Source of the DNA: Sympetrum striolatum
Taxonomy: Eukaryota; Arthropoda; Insecta; Odonata; Libellulidae
Assembly: GCA_947579665.1 (NCBI GenBank)
Contig: OX388348.1
Coordinates: 14,570,001 to 14,634,000 of the forward strand
Reading direction: 5' to 3'
Length of the DNA stretch: 64,000 nt
Shown piece by piece: positions 13,146 through 26,224 of the stretch. Position numbers and translations under genes: made by a program. The notes below the pieces were generated by a model that was not told where the DNA came from, ran no database searches, and worked only from the letters and a program-made list of their open reading frames with translations. Every line of letters begins with the position of its first letter. Position 1 is the first letter of the stretch.

Positions 13146-13859
13146 ACATAAATTGTTGCTATATCTACGAATAACATCATAGGGATAAAAAGATCTACAA
13201 GTTTAAAAGTCTAAGAAATGGGAAAAATCATTTATTATCATAAAATATAACCCATTATTAGGGAAAGTTAAGTCTGACTGGACCATTGTTCCTCTATCTG
13301 GTAGAAGAATGTACACAAGAATTTATAATATGCAATGCATAAAAAAGAAATTAAACAAAAAATAAGCACTACAGGAAAAAAATCATTGTAATCCAACATG
13401 AGAATTTTTAATTCAATTCATCCAGTAGTATAAATTTCCATTTAATACTAAGTTCCCCATTTAATTAGCTGTGAATAGAGGAGAATTAATAAGGAAATTA
13501 ATTAAAAAGGAGAATTAATAAAATACCCAATGAATAGACCAAAGTTTTCCATTTTTTCTATCTTTAATATATCTAAATCAACGGAATACATTCGAGAATT
13601 CTTGAAATGAAAACATCTCTTTTAGATTAAATGCGTTAGATCATAAATAAACTCAAACAGCGAACAAATGATTGAGCAAAGTCCCATTTTTTGCCCAAGG
13701 AAAGTAAACACGACGATCAAAGCATTAATAAAATAAAATCATGCCACTAATGCGTAAAAGAGAAATAACCCACTTAACAGAGTGAATAATGGGAGTCAGA
13801 TGAATGATAAGACTAAAGGACGAAGATAAACCCCTGAAGATAAGAATGGAACATGAATA
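13146..13859. other. AT-rich non-coding stretch
   Basis: Simple AT-rich sequence. The string GGAGAATTAATAA occurs twice within 13480-13525 as a local duplication. No other feature. Confidence 0.4.
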
Positions 13860-14230
13860 ACTGTATTAATATGAGAGGGAATGAGGGACTAAAGATAAAG
13901 AAAAGAAAGGGCGAAAGAAATAAACGAGAATACACATCAAATAAACCGTGTGAGTGAAGGAATTAGGATGGGCGACCGTAAAGTTGCGGTGAAGAATTTC
14001 GAAGAGAAAGAGCAAAGAGAAGTTAAAATTCACAGAGGTGATAAAGACAGGCAGACGGAATGAATGAAGGGAAAAATTGGAGTGGAGCATAAAACTTGGA
14101 ATTATGAAGAGGAAAGAGAGTGAGATATGATTCCTTCATCGGGGATTAAGAGAGAAAAGATTTGAATCATTAAAGACAAAAGAGTGGACGAAACGGGGAA
14201 GATGAGAAGCATTTTTTAAGTAATCGCCGT
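13860..14230 (+). other. Purine-rich block
   Basis: Long A+G-dominated plus-strand sequence (AAAGAAAAGAAAGGG, GAAGAGAAAGAGCAAAG and similar) with few pyrimidines. The complementary strand gives a spurious 74-codon serine/phenylalanine/leucine-rich frame. There is no exact repeat unit. Confidence 0.45.
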
Positions 14231-15299
14231 AAACTTCAAATAGGGAACGAAATTTTTAATGATGTTGGATGGGAAACTGGAGAAATGTAAAATATTTGAG
14301 GTAGAAATATAGTTACAGGTGGAGTGGAACGTTTAAGTAGTCATCGATGGTGTAGAAGAATATGAATATTCTATAGGAAGAACAAAGTTAATAAATATTC
14401 AAGGAAGAAAAATAAAAGTGTGAAATAGTTGGAAAATGGGGCATGGCGTGGTTGAATATAAAAATTAATACACATTAGAGTACTGAATACGGCGATAACT
14501 TGCTTCGTTATAAAAAATAGACTAGTATGAGAAACATGAAAATTTCCATACCTGGATCTATAAATACCATTTACAGTGAATGAAATCCTATTAAATGAGA
14601 CATTCGTATTTGTACATCAGTACGTCAATAAATAAGACTGTACGTTAAAAAGTTGTCATGCTTGAGTTTGAGGAATCTTCCCATTAATACTGATTCTAAG
14701 TAATAAGATTAGAGAAGAACTTATTCTCTTTCACGTGATTTCCAAGTGAACTTTCAGTGACGAGAATGACGATGCATATAATATTTTATCAACGAAAAAT
14801 GGTTAATGTATGCGTTTTTTAATTTGAATTTATTGCTAACTACTGTTCCCTAACTATTATTTAATGTCAATAATGTCTGAAATATAACGCAAAGATTTGA
14901 TTTGCAAGACAAAGTTATATTTTTGGCTATTCTAATACGATTAAAATTAATAAAATAGTTTCTGGCGTTATCTTATGGAAGTTCTTCATGATTATAGAAT
15001 AAAAGTCACTTTATACTTCCATATGTATTTTAACTATACAACCCAGGTTTTGTTGCGTGCATATCATCAGGTAGTAACAAAGTGACATTAATTCTATTAT
15101 TATTCTAATACGTTTTAATAAGAGGATAAGGGATACTTTATGTAATATAATATTATATACTTATGTAATATAATAATAAGGGACACTTTATGGAGAAATT
15201 TAGGAATAAAATAACGAATAAAATTCCAATGATGCTGATCAATACAGCTACTGCTCTAGCACGTTTTATATAGAGCCCTATTAAAGCTAGTTATAACAA
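14231..15299. other. AT-rich stretch with a 50-bp local duplication
   Basis: Within AT-rich DNA, GGATACTTTATG at 15131-15142 recurs as GGACACTTTATG at 15181-15192. The intervening TATGTAATATAATA is also doubled, giving a tandem duplication of period about 50. Otherwise nothing recognised. Confidence 0.4.
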
Positions 15300-15860
15300 A
15301 ATTGTAGCAGAGAAGGAATGTAGGAAAATGGAAAGTAAAGAGGCAAGTGGTGGAAGAATGGAATAAGCTACGATAAGAGAAAGGGTAAAGTAAGGACTCG
15401 AAATTAACGGAGGAAAACGGAGAGAAATAACTAGAAATTCCGAAAGCGGATAGTAAACAAGTTGTTTAGGGAGGAATTAGACGAAAGTTGGACCTAAGAA
15501 GAAGTGGAGGGGATAAATGAGACTAAAGGAGAATAGAGAATGGAAATAAGGCGACTGAGGGTGAAATGGCGTAGAGAAGCGGGGAGTGAAAATTTCGCGC
15601 AGTGCTATCTGAGCCCAAAAGTTGCTGCCTCACCGTTCTTATCTCAGGATCCCTTTTACCTCATATTCCACTGTTGCACCTCGTTCGGTCTTATCGCTCA
15701 TCTCCTACTCTCATCGCCGCCTCTAATCTCCTTTTTGAGAATGCCCAATTTGGTACCAAAGCCCTTCCATAGAGGCCACCTAATGACGCTTCAACTTTTA
15801 TGCTTTCGAAGCAAGTGAAACGAGAAATTACGTCGTGAGGTATCAAATGTTGCATCAATC
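15300..15860 (+). other. Purine-rich block followed by a GC-richer patch
   Basis: 15300-15550 is strongly purine-rich on the plus strand. 15550-15860 is mixed and GC-richer, with a 92-codon frame at 15540-15818 that starts in the purine block and resembles no family. I do not call it a gene. Confidence 0.4.
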
Positions 15861-16210
15861 ACTGGTCTAGTTCACGCTCCCGGAATTTCCTCGAGTTTTT
15901 GGAAACCTTTGAAGGTTATTTTCGGATTTCTTGATTTCTGAGATAAAGAATAAGGTAAAGAATTCACTCGCTGCCGAAAACTATAGCTGGCTGAGCGATA
16001 TTTTCTTTGATCTCGTCAACAATTCCGATCAGATACGTAAGCTGTGCATAGGGATATTTTGGTATAAATAAATAGGGTCATTACATAACATTTTTCTGAG
16101 TACTATTATGTTATAAGATATTATTTTTTAATATTTTCAATGTATTTAAAATAAAATACTTAAATCTGATATGTTCAAGCTGGACTTTGTGCACGAGAGC
16201 CATACCGAAG

Positions 16211-16388
16211 AAGTAAAACACACTAGGTAATTGTCAGGGTGTATTTTTTTGTAAAGGCGACTTTTTTCGTTCAAAAATAGACATCTTCAAGCAGAAAATA
16301 CACATGTTTATGTATAAATCGGTTTGGACGAAACTGGTCGCATTCACAAAAAAACATCACTCGGTGAAAACTACCAAGTGTTTTACTT
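16211..16388 (-). mobile_element. Fold-back element with hammerhead-like core, copy 1
   Basis: Arms 16211-16276 and about 16323-16388 are complementary over some 65 nt at roughly 75-80%. Both read AAGTAAAACAC at the outer end and contain TTTTTTTGT and GCGAC followed by TTCGT. On the minus strand, 16291 down to 16257 reads CTTGAAGATG, then a spacer, then ACGAAA and GTCGC. That is the order CUGANGA / stem-loop / GAAA / GUC-G seen in hammerhead ribozymes, here with an extra T near the start and a weak stem II. The arms would form an extended stem I. It is too decayed to assume activity, and it encodes no protein. Confidence 0.5.
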
Positions 16389-18279
16389 TTTTAGTTTGAT
16401 ATGCTTAAAAGAGATGAGATGCGGTCATTTTGAGTATGTAACCCATGTCAAATATTTTGTAATGTTATATACATACTGATTTTTTACGAGGCAGTTAATT
16501 GCATAACTGACGGATAAGCCACAAGCAATACTCTGGAATTTGCTGTTTACTATACTACTATAGGTATTTATTTACTATTTCGAGAAAGAGTTGAATCCCT
16601 CAACTATACATATCGAAATAGACTAACGCGCAAGTTGTCTGGTATTTCTGACGTCTACTGATAATATAAATCCATGTATTGAAGAAAAATTGTGAAGCAA
16701 GGACTAAGAAAATCCAACGACCCTAAACCTAAGAGAGGACATCAAAAGATTGTAGGCATTCGAAATGTGAGAGTGTCGTAGAACGGATAAAGTAAGTTGG
16801 GTTGACAGGAGAGCAAACATGGAGGTGCTAATGGAAGACGATGAAAGAAAAGGGGATTTTGATTGAAGTAATTAAGCGACGGCTGAGGAAATGGTAGGGT
16901 CAAATACTGAGAGGAGAAACGTTTTTAGAGGTAGGGCGCAAGGGAAAAACAGGGATGATGATAGAGGCAAAAGATGTTAATTACATGAAGGGTGGAAATA
17001 GTTATACGAAAATATGGTTTCTTTTTGGGAATTTTAGATCTTACCTAAAGTTAGAACGCTCATTTCGAAGTATTAAGAAAATAGATATTCTATTTAAAAA
17101 ATAATTTAAACAGTCAGAAGAAGAATTTAACGGTTGGAGTGACAGGATCTACACGATATATAGTTAATCTTTTTATACCTTCTAAGCCTAAAGATTTGAA
17201 GCAAACCATAATCATATATATGCATGATTATCAAAATTTAGAGAAAGAAAACCAGGTCTACACAATTAACATCATCTTTTCATCAGAAACTATTTCCGTC
17301 AATACCTATCCATCCTTATTTCTTCGCTGTAATTTGCACATCTATATGTCACACGTGTTTTGCTTCACTTTTATTTACTCTATTCAGGAGCCAGGAATGT
17401 ATTGCTTTCACTAAAAATGTGACCTTATGAGGAGAGGTTATTTTAGGAATTTCCCCCTTTGAATTTGGAGGAGGAAGTTGTGCGTAAACTGAAGCGATGG
17501 GAAACCCTACACTACAAATATCTCGTTTAATTACGTGAGAAAGCCGCCATGTATACGGAAAATATTCATCTTATTTAGTGCCGATAAACAAATATGTGAT
17601 TCAAAGCGATTCACAAGTGAAATTGAATATCTTATTTAGTGCCTCAACTTATAATTAGCTTTAACCAATCATCAAAAGCTATATCATTGAAAATGTTTTG
17701 TATTTCCACAGCACGACCAAACACATAAAGCATAAATTGCATTAAATCAAAACTTTTGATTGATAGATGTAACGAAATTCGGTTTTATTATAAATAATAC
17801 TTCTGAAAATTTCCTTCATCTCATAACTCAAGAATCTAATTTCAGTAAGTTAATTTTAGTTAAATTTATAATTCATTAGCTTATTATTACTATGTTTGTT
17901 GAAACGTTTATTTATTTTTCTTGCATTTAATTAGCATTAATTCTGTTAAATATTTCGTTTTAATACTCAATTTAAACATTCTAGGATTTTTTTACGATTT
18001 TTTAGATAAATAAGTCATATCAAAAGATAATATAAAATAAAAATACCATAAACAATTATAAATACATTATATTTGTCACGATATGTTCATTAGCTATATT
18101 ATTATTGTAATTTTGTCAATATTATTATTGGAATTGCGCTGAGAATTTTAATGTTATTATACTGAATCAAAAATCGGATATGTGGTTAGAAGATTAATAT
18201 ACAAGCTTAAATCATAAAAACAGTAAGCAAATTCACACGTATTAGATAATCAAAGTACACATTTTTATCACTCCCTTTA
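16389..18279. other. Non-coding, AT-rich
   Basis: Includes a purine-rich run at about 16740-16990 and a short direct repeat, ATCTTATTTAGTGCC, near 17568 and 17630. Very AT-rich from about 17620 to 18270. No coding feature. Confidence 0.4.
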
Positions 18280-19030
18280 TTTGAGGCTAAATCTGTACCC
18301 GATTCCAACACCATCCGAGCCCTTTACACTAGTAAATGAATTCATAATCATAGCGATTCCGGCGCACCGTCTCCTTGATGGGAAGACGCTAGACTCTAAT
18401 CAGCATCCGAACCTAGCCACGGACCCGACCAAAAGGCAACCCGAATCCGTCGATATCGGAGCAAACCGGTTAATTGAAAACCGACGGATCCAGCAATCGG
18501 CCGAACACAATTCCCAACCCTCCGATCCCGCGGAAACCGAAAAAACCAAACTCGAAACCCCGTGAACCACGCCCCCCTCCCGAATCGGCACATTAAGCCG
18601 GAGAGCTCCCCGTGACAAATGAATGGAGATACGCGGCGGTGTAGACACTCTCGGGGGTGACGCGGTGCGAGCATTTTGGCGGGGAAGACATGCGACGGTG
18701 ACCCAGCACACATTGAGGGCGGGATTAGCAGCGGAGAGAGAGGGAGTGTAATGAAGCTCGCCAACCAGAGGCATTAAAGGTAGTGGGAGCTGTAACCTCC
18801 TGAAAATTACTCGGGAAGGCGGTGGAAGGGAAAATGGGTGGAGAGAGCGCGGTGCATGACAAATGAGGTCGCGAAGGCGAAGTGCGGGATAAAGGAGGCT
18901 GGATACGCATGAGGAGAGAGAGTCGGAGTGGATTTTGGGGGGGGGATAAAAATACCAAATGGAGGGAGGAGGGGAGTGAATACTATCCGGTGGGATTGGA
19001 GGAAGGAGAAAAGCCACCCTCTCCTCGAAT
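18280..19030. other. GC-rich islet with long but unconvincing open frames
   Basis: The most GC-rich stretch of the left half: C-rich up to about 18600, then G/purine-rich on the plus strand. It carries the longest open frame in the window (205 codons, minus strand, 18400-19017) with further overlapping frames on both strands. The predicted product is proline/serine/leucine-rich with no domain, as expected from a purine-rich complement. A first exon cannot be excluded, but nothing supports one. Confidence 0.35.
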
Positions 19031-20334
19031 TCCTCCTTAGAGAAGAGAGAACTCCGTTAGTAACAGTCTTAAGAATTTTAACACATGTCCTCTAAGACTA
19101 TACCCGGAGTCTATGAGATGATATTTTGAATCTGGAACTATCTGTTAGCACTTAGTAACAAATTGGGAGTTAAAAATAAAAAAAATATGATTGACAATAA
19201 ATTTTAAATATTATGGTTATCTATGCAAGGTACATTAATGTAAATATACTACGTGATGTTAAGGAATTGATGTGAAAGGGTTAAGGCTTTCACCAGGCAA
19301 CTGTCTTAGTTCAGCAAGAGGTATAAATAAGTAAGTATAATTATAAATCTTATTATAGATCAGCGACCATAATAGATCTTGTTACAGTAACAGCTGAGGC
19401 CTGTCATGAACCCAAAACAATCAATAACAAGTTTTTCACATGTTATCAATGTCCTTTTTTATTAATTAGAGTACCTTTAGACCTATATAGTGTATAAGAC
19501 TAGTATCAAACGTAGAAACGTATGCACAATAGTTTAGCAATGATAAAACAATAGTGCATTGCAATATTTCTAAGCACTCCTATAATTCCTAAATACGTAA
19601 AGTGTTTTCTTAATTTGTGTTTCTTTCTAATTGTGTCTATATGTGTCAGATTTGGGTATGAACGTCTAGAAGAAAACAGATTCGGAAGGAAGAAGACAAA
19701 AATGAGGGATTAATTATATTTCAAATTCAATTTTTCAGAACTATTTTGCTTATCTCTCCCATTATGTCATACTTCCTATTTTATCACCGTACTGCTTTAA
19801 TTTCCTTTTCTAGGAAGTTTATTTTTCTTTCAAGTTCCATGTAAATTTCAAAGAATCTAAATAAATTTGAAGATATATTCTGCTCAGCTACGAAGTTTAT
19901 GAGAATACAAGAAGGATAAATCGTAAAACAGCCACAAAATGAGAAAACTACTTCGAATATTTAAATTTCGAACCAATAATGAAAAAAAAAATTTGTACGT
20001 ATGCTGCACAAACTATAAAGCTAGGTCTGTTTCTACTTCCGGGTGCGTCAATTTTCCCTTATTTATGTATCATTCCTAAAATTTTAAAAAGCATAACACT
20101 GAGCTTGGAAGCAAATTAATTAAGGGGAAACCATGTCCAGTTTGCATATTTGAAATTACTCTTTATATCAATATAGGAATACACACTGCGGCTAAATAAA
20201 CAAGGCAAAACATACAGACCCGAAACTTCACTAAGGGAGCTCACCACCAACCTAAAGCAACCCTCGCAGAGCCAACATTAGAAAACTTTTCAAACGCCGG
20301 ATAAATAAAAAGGGCCACAAATTATTAAGCGAGA
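19031..20334. other. AT-rich non-coding stretch
   Basis: No open frame, repeat or RNA signature of note. Confidence 0.4.
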
Positions 20335-20545
20335 ATTATACAAACATAAGGGGAAAGAGTTATGAGGGGAAGAGGAATTAGAAGGGGAGGCGACAGCGAA
20401 CAGGAGAAGTACGGGAGAGAGATATGGGACAAGACGGTGGAAGGGGAAAGACAAGGGTGAGAAAATGAAGGGTGTATGTAAGGGCGGAAGGAAACATGAG
20501 GAAAGTAAGGGAACATCAGAAGGGGGAGAAGGGATCGAAGGATAT
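20335..20545 (+). other. Purine-rich block
   Basis: A+G-dominated plus strand (GGGGAAGAGGAATTAGAAGG near 20368), directly left of the 155-bp tandem duplication. The reverse complement gives a 75-codon proline/serine/histidine-rich frame that is compositional. Confidence 0.45.
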
Positions 20546-20555
20546 ATGACACACA

Positions 20556-20862
20556 GAGTAAATTATTAGCGCAAAGCTGTACTTGGTTAGTTCCTCCTAC
20601 ACATACCCATTAGTAAACTTATCTAGAGGAATGTCGTTTCATATACGAGGACTGAAAATCATCAATTCTCTTATTTTCTTTAAAACTTACATACACGTAC
20701 AAGTACTATGGAGTAAATTATTAGCGCAAAGCTGACCTTGGTTAATTCCTCCCATACATGCCCATTAGGAAACATATCTAGAGGGATGTCTTTTCTTAAC
20801 GAGAACCTTAAATCAACATTTCTCTTATTTTCTATGCGTTTTAAAACTCATGTATTTATTAA
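20556..20862. repeat. Tandem duplication, two units of about 155 bp
   Basis: Unit 1 starts at 20556 and unit 2 at 20711, both with GAGTAAATTATTAGCGCAAA. They stay alignable through GGTTA(G/A)TTCCTCC, CCCATTAG, ATCTAGAGG(A/G)ATGTC and TCTCTTATTTTCT, with substitutions and small indels, at roughly 80-85% identity. A weaker third match to the GGTTAGTTCCT ... CCATACAT part appears near 21222. This is an old local duplication or two adjacent copies of an unclassified repeat. Confidence 0.65.
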
Positions 20863-22199
20863 TTTTACAACAACGCTTGGGCACATTTACCAACTGGTGG
20901 CGTAATGTGCGTTATAAAAAATTGCATACCTCGACCATTGCAAAAATATGTGACTGGCACCGATATAACAATAGTATTGATGCACCTTTAAAATTAATAT
21001 CTTAAAAGTACCTAAACATAATTGCATAATTATTAATAATTATTTTAAGCATATTATTTGAGGACATTATTGTTTACAATTTAATCGTAATATGTACAAG
21101 TTATACACATATTTGTACATTATCAAAAAAGACGTGAAAGGAATTGCTGTTTTTGATAATTTTTATAAATATTTTATCTAATTTTGTGTATTGCATACAT
21201 GTGCTTGCACTCACAGATCTCGGTTAGTTCCTGTCCCCATACATTCCCTGTTTTACTTCCTGTTTTCGTTTAATACTACTTCTCTATTGTATCGTACATT
21301 ACCTTAAGCCTTTGTCTTCTCCTTTATCCTTTAATTACTTCCTGATTCAATGGTTTTATTCAACGATTCATTATCATAGTTTCTGACAGTCTCCTCTATT
21401 ACTGTATCCATAGGAGGAGGCTGTGAGCGCTCCCTTGATGATTTTGCTAAACAACCAATTTTCTTGTCGAGAGGTTTGTGCTAAAAAGTAATCGTCAGTT
21501 ATTTCCACGACAGCATAGTATTTTAAAAGATCATTGGAGAAAATTAAGGCACTGATATCGCTGTTACTTTAATGTACGTTCTACATGAAGTGATAGCCTA
21601 AATGGAGCCCACCCTTTGGCAAGGTTTTTGGATCCTCCCCTGCTACAGTTCTTCTCTACTAATTCATTATCCTTCTCCTTTCTTTCTCTATCAACTCAAA
21701 ATACCTTTCCTGATCTATAACCATCAGGAATATTTAATAATTTACTTTGAAATTCCTCGATATTTAAGTTCTTTACGTTTAAACTTCTTACTCATATTTT
21801 GAATAGTGTGATTCACCGAGAGGAAGTGGGCAGAAAAGACTAAAAACCTTATACTAAGAGATAAAATAATGAATCAAGAAAATCACAGCTATCGTTGTAG
21901 TGTATCTTATCTTACTAATATCGAAATTAATATTCAATGGTGAACCTCTGAAAAGAAAAAAAATATCAATCAAAGAGTGCCTATTCCGTCAATGTAATAC
22001 AGAAATATTTTTTAATGAATACCCAAAATAAGTGTAACAGGAATCTTAGAAGCGACATCTATGAGCATCTATGATATCATGCTACTCATCACAGCGAAAT
22101 ATCGACAAAGAGACGATTATTCTTACATCCGAAATCGTACAAATATGTCTAAAAAATATTACAAACTTTTGCAGGTGTGCAAGAATGGGCTGTTAACAT
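20863..22199. other. AT-rich non-coding stretch
   Basis: Contains a short inverted repeat ATGTACAA ... TTGTACAT near 21092 and a direct repeat of CATCTATGA near 22055. Nothing coding. Confidence 0.4.
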
Positions 22200-22950
22200 T
22201 AAACTTCTCACTTTTTAATTATTTCTATGTGCCTCCTTAGCCGATTTATGGAACAGTAGAGCAAGGTTAGCATAGTTATCCGTTAACCTAATTGAAAACC
22301 GAACCGGAATAACGTTTTGAAGATGGTAAAACGAGAATCGAAAACACGTACAAAATAGACAAGGATGCAGGTAAGGCATGGGTAAAAGCGTGGAGTGGAT
22401 TCGGCAAGACGAGGAGTAGGAAAAAGGCTCAGCTTGTTTTGGAATAGAATATAAATGATTAAACGCGCGAGAATAGTGAGAAGTAGAAGGGGAATAGCGT
22501 ATTGCGAGAGAGTGCATGTTTATGGAGAAGTAAAAGCGGTGTTGAATAGGCAACAACAGCAACACAGGATACGTGAGTGGCGTAGAAATTAGCCAACATT
22601 TTTTGCGGGGGATTAAGAACGGCGGTGGGTGAGAAGGGACGGGCTTTTATATCCCCGAAAATGCTAAATTAACGGGAGCTCTCGCGATACGTCCAGAATT
22701 TCCTTTAATGTCGAAACTTTTTAACTTCGCCGACACATTTTTCCTCTCCCGCTATGAATTTGCAGGGCCGAAAGATAGATTAAATAGAGCTAAAGTTCGC
22801 CATCAATTAAACGCGTGCTCATGAACAATGCGGACTACTCTTCTGACGTGAATTATTATGTTAAATGGATAGAGAAAGTTTCTTCGCAGAACTATTCGCA
22901 TTATCTCCTCGTCCCTCTCGAAAATATAAAATTCGCGCGCTAAATGCAAA
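22200..22950. other. Moderately CpG-rich, partly purine-rich stretch
   Basis: From about 22320 to 22560 the plus strand is purine-rich. From 22600 to 22950 CpG content rises (CGCGCGCTAAATGC near 22932). No gene recognised; a candidate regulatory islet. Confidence 0.35.
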
Positions 22951-24859
22951 AATAAGGAAACGGTTTTAATGGTGGTATGGCGATAAGGGACAGTTTGGGG
23001 TTGATGGAGTTTATTTTTGAGACGGAAGCTGATGTTGCTATGAATAAAACTGAAAGTAATGAAGGATGAGTCAGAATGAATGGAAAACCTGGTTTGTGTC
23101 CTTCTTAATTTATTGCAATAAAACTTGAATGGCTATTTCCATTGAGTGTAATTTTGAACTTATGAAATGCCATACGTAATTCTTAGCATATTGAGTAAAT
23201 AGAGTAATGTTGAGATTAACATAACTAAATTCAGACGCATAAATTTCTCTAACCACTTTTTTGTAACTTTCCATCGGCGATACGGAGGAAAATTCACCAA
23301 ACGTATTTTTTTACAATTTTTGCATTTTTACTGCACTTCTCCAAACCTTATTTTTATTATATTTATATCTTTGTCGTTGTTTTACACTTACAAATTATTT
23401 TTTTATCTTTCTTATATATCGATATGCTATTTTAACTCATTTGGTGTTATATTTTCCTGAATATGTTAAATATTATTATTCTTAAAAATAAGAAAACATA
23501 CTGAATCTTTCAACTATATAAATATAGACTTCAAACATTTAATGTAAGAAGCTTTTCAATCTTTGAATGCATTAAAAGACTTAAGAATTAAAGTTGACAA
23601 AGTACAACGAAAAATATGTACTAATACCAGCAGTAAGGAATACAAGTAGGTACATTTATCACTAGGAAATTTCTAATCTTTCCTTGTTCCAGTCCTTAGA
23701 AGGATGCATAATTATACGTGGTCTAGAGCCAGACACCAAAGTATTTTAAAGCAAATGTTCTGTCTGCTCAAACGTTGGTCCAGTGGCATGGTAGGTCCAT
23801 AAAAAGATAATAACTGCTTGGCAAAGCCAGAATTTGTTGCCTCCGTATTTTTTCGAGAACAATTATCAGTGGACAGCTTATATTGACGAATAAGCACTGA
23901 TAGGATGGCCCTAGAGATACGATATATCTTGGCTGACTCTGAGGTGCAACTGTGTTGCTTCAAAGACCGTGACCTACGGCCCACTATCTTACTGTGGGTA
24001 TAACGCTTCTCAGAACTAGCCTATTTTCTTTAGGACGAGATAGAGAATAGTGTTTGCAAGTCTAAGGAACCATTGTGTCATTCAGTTTCCTCTATGTACC
24101 ATCCTTCTGCCAAAACACATATGGAAGAGTTGAAGTCTATCTTATAAATTTAGAAGGTACAAAAGCATAAAAAAGTAAAAAAGATATAGATCGGAATATA
24201 GAGTATAATAAAAATTAGCAAAGGTACTTGCCGATAAAATATGCATCAGAACATAGACATTCTTATTCATTGGAGGTTGAACAGTAAGATTCACAATATA
24301 ATATATATAATAATAGAATTACGGATCACAGAATAATAATAATAACGTGACTTCTATTTGGGCGAGATCTTGACTAATTATTAATATCTTATTACGTCTA
24401 ACCGCTCGAAATATAAGTTTTAAAAGAAAGAGATAGCTTGAAACAAAGGTAAAAATATGGAACAGAAGAAAATCACTTTATAGGTTTAAAAACCTAAGTT
24501 TTTACTTAGGAAAATACACCACATTCAATAAACATTCGAAATGAATTGTGGCTTGAAAAATCTGTGAAATCCCCAAATAGTTAAGTAAAATAGTAAAGAG
24601 AAACCAGTATAAGACAGGTCTTAAATGCAAATAAACAATATAGATATATATTTACGTAGCTAAATCGATAAAAATAAAATATCATTAATAATATTATCTC
24701 ACTTTTCCTCCAAATATTAAAAAAATAAGGAGGGGATTTTAAAAATTCAAAGGTAAAGCCACAATGAGCAAGTAACGTTTTATTGATATACTTTAAAGCA
24801 GTAAAACCAAGAAAATCCATACACTCAGACACTCGCCTCATAAAAAAACTTATTAATAA
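22951..24859. other. Non-coding stretch
   Basis: AT-rich overall. 23690-24110 is less AT-rich and has a 90-codon minus-strand frame (23712-23984) with balanced amino-acid use but no recognisable family. A degenerate AT microsatellite lies near 24298-24350. Confidence 0.4.
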
Positions 24860-26224
24860 AATTACTATAAAGTGTAAAACGTAAAGAGAATGTATTTAGA
24901 CGGGAAAAATACTCTTTCTCCATAAATATATAGGAGATCGTAAGAAACAGTGCAGGACGGGAACGCTTTGCGGCTTCTCAATCGTGCAAATTGCTTCGAG
25001 TGCGAATTTCCTCTTCGGGGAGATGGAAAATCGCGAGCTAAGGGCTGGAGACTGTAATGAGAAGGAGGAGGAGTGCGTAGGAGTTGAAATACGAGAGGTA
25101 GATGTATGGAGTTGTAATTAGAAGGTGTTGGGGGTCCCCTTTCCTCCAACTACGCCTATTTGTTCCCAACTACATGGCGAGGAAGCGATTTAGCCCAACT
25201 TTCCTCCCCATCTTCGCCTTCTTTCTCTTATTTTCTTTTCCCCTGCATTTTTCCGCCGCTTCCCAAGTTCCACACATTGTTTCCGAAATTGTTTTGTCTT
25301 GAGTGACAAGCGCCCTATGATTAATAGGAGGAGTATTGTTTCTTGCATATGTGGCCCCGTGCATTCTTATTTTCGAGGTGTGCGGAAAGGAAGTAGAACG
25401 TGGCCTACAAATACCTCGGTGCTTTCTTTACATTAAAAGTCTTTTCGCTATTTTGAACCTGAGAGAGCTTCTTTAATTGGGTATTCTTAAAATGCATTCA
25501 TCTCCCTTTAAAGTTACGCAATTCCGGGATACACAGTTTCGATGAAGACTTACATTTTATTTTCTACGTTTAATTTGGCCATTAAAACGAGGTAACAATC
25601 GATTTCTTCGATTAACAATCAAGGATATATTTTTTTAAATTTAAGCAATAAAATAGCTAATTATATGCTCGTTAAAGCCTGTACGATTAAAAATGACCGG
25701 TATAGTTACTATAAAGTAAACTGTGATAAATTTATGGATATTTGTAAGGCCTAGGAAAACTTTGTGTCATCTTTAAGACGAGAAGGATTTGGAACATTTA
25801 GTCAATAATACGTTTTCGGTGAGAATGAAAGTAATATCCAAAATTTCAAAGCTAATTATTGCGCTTACTTAAAATATTAAGCTTACATCGCTTATTCTTT
25901 CCATTACTGAAATACGTATGTAAATAAAAATCAATGATCGACAAATGTGTAATCTACTTATATATGACCTGTATTCATGGGATTATTTTGCATTTTGTGG
26001 TCAAAATTGTTACTTAAATTGTCATTACTTCCGTAAAATTCCCAGTATTTACTGAGACAAACGATATTGCTGCTGATTTATAGACCCATATAAAGAAAGT
26101 AAGGAATAATTCGAGTGCTTCAATCAAACTTGAATATCACACATTAATCTAGGTAGAGTCGCAGAATAAATTGAACTGCATCGTAGAAATACTCTTGAGC
26201 AATTAATTAACGTAACATTTTTAC
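24860..26224. other. GC-richer patch then AT-rich sequence
   Basis: 24940-25310 is less AT-rich, with purine-rich and then pyrimidine-rich halves. The remainder is AT-rich. No feature can be supported beyond that. Confidence 0.35.

Noticed and set aside
18400..19017. 205-codon minus-strand open frame, the longest in the window
   Set aside because: It lies in a purine-rich/GC-rich islet, is proline/serine/leucine-rich, overlaps other open frames on both strands and shows no domain or signal peptide.
22312..22350. TTGAAGATGG followed by CGAAAACACG as another hammerhead-like core
   Set aside because: No stem II pairing between the two halves and no flanking inverted repeat.
23712..23984. 90-codon minus-strand frame with balanced composition
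   Set aside because: No similarity to a transposase, integrase or cellular family that I can recognise.
24298..24350. AT/ATA microsatellite
   Set aside because: Too short and irregular to call as a repeat array; normal for AT-rich DNA.
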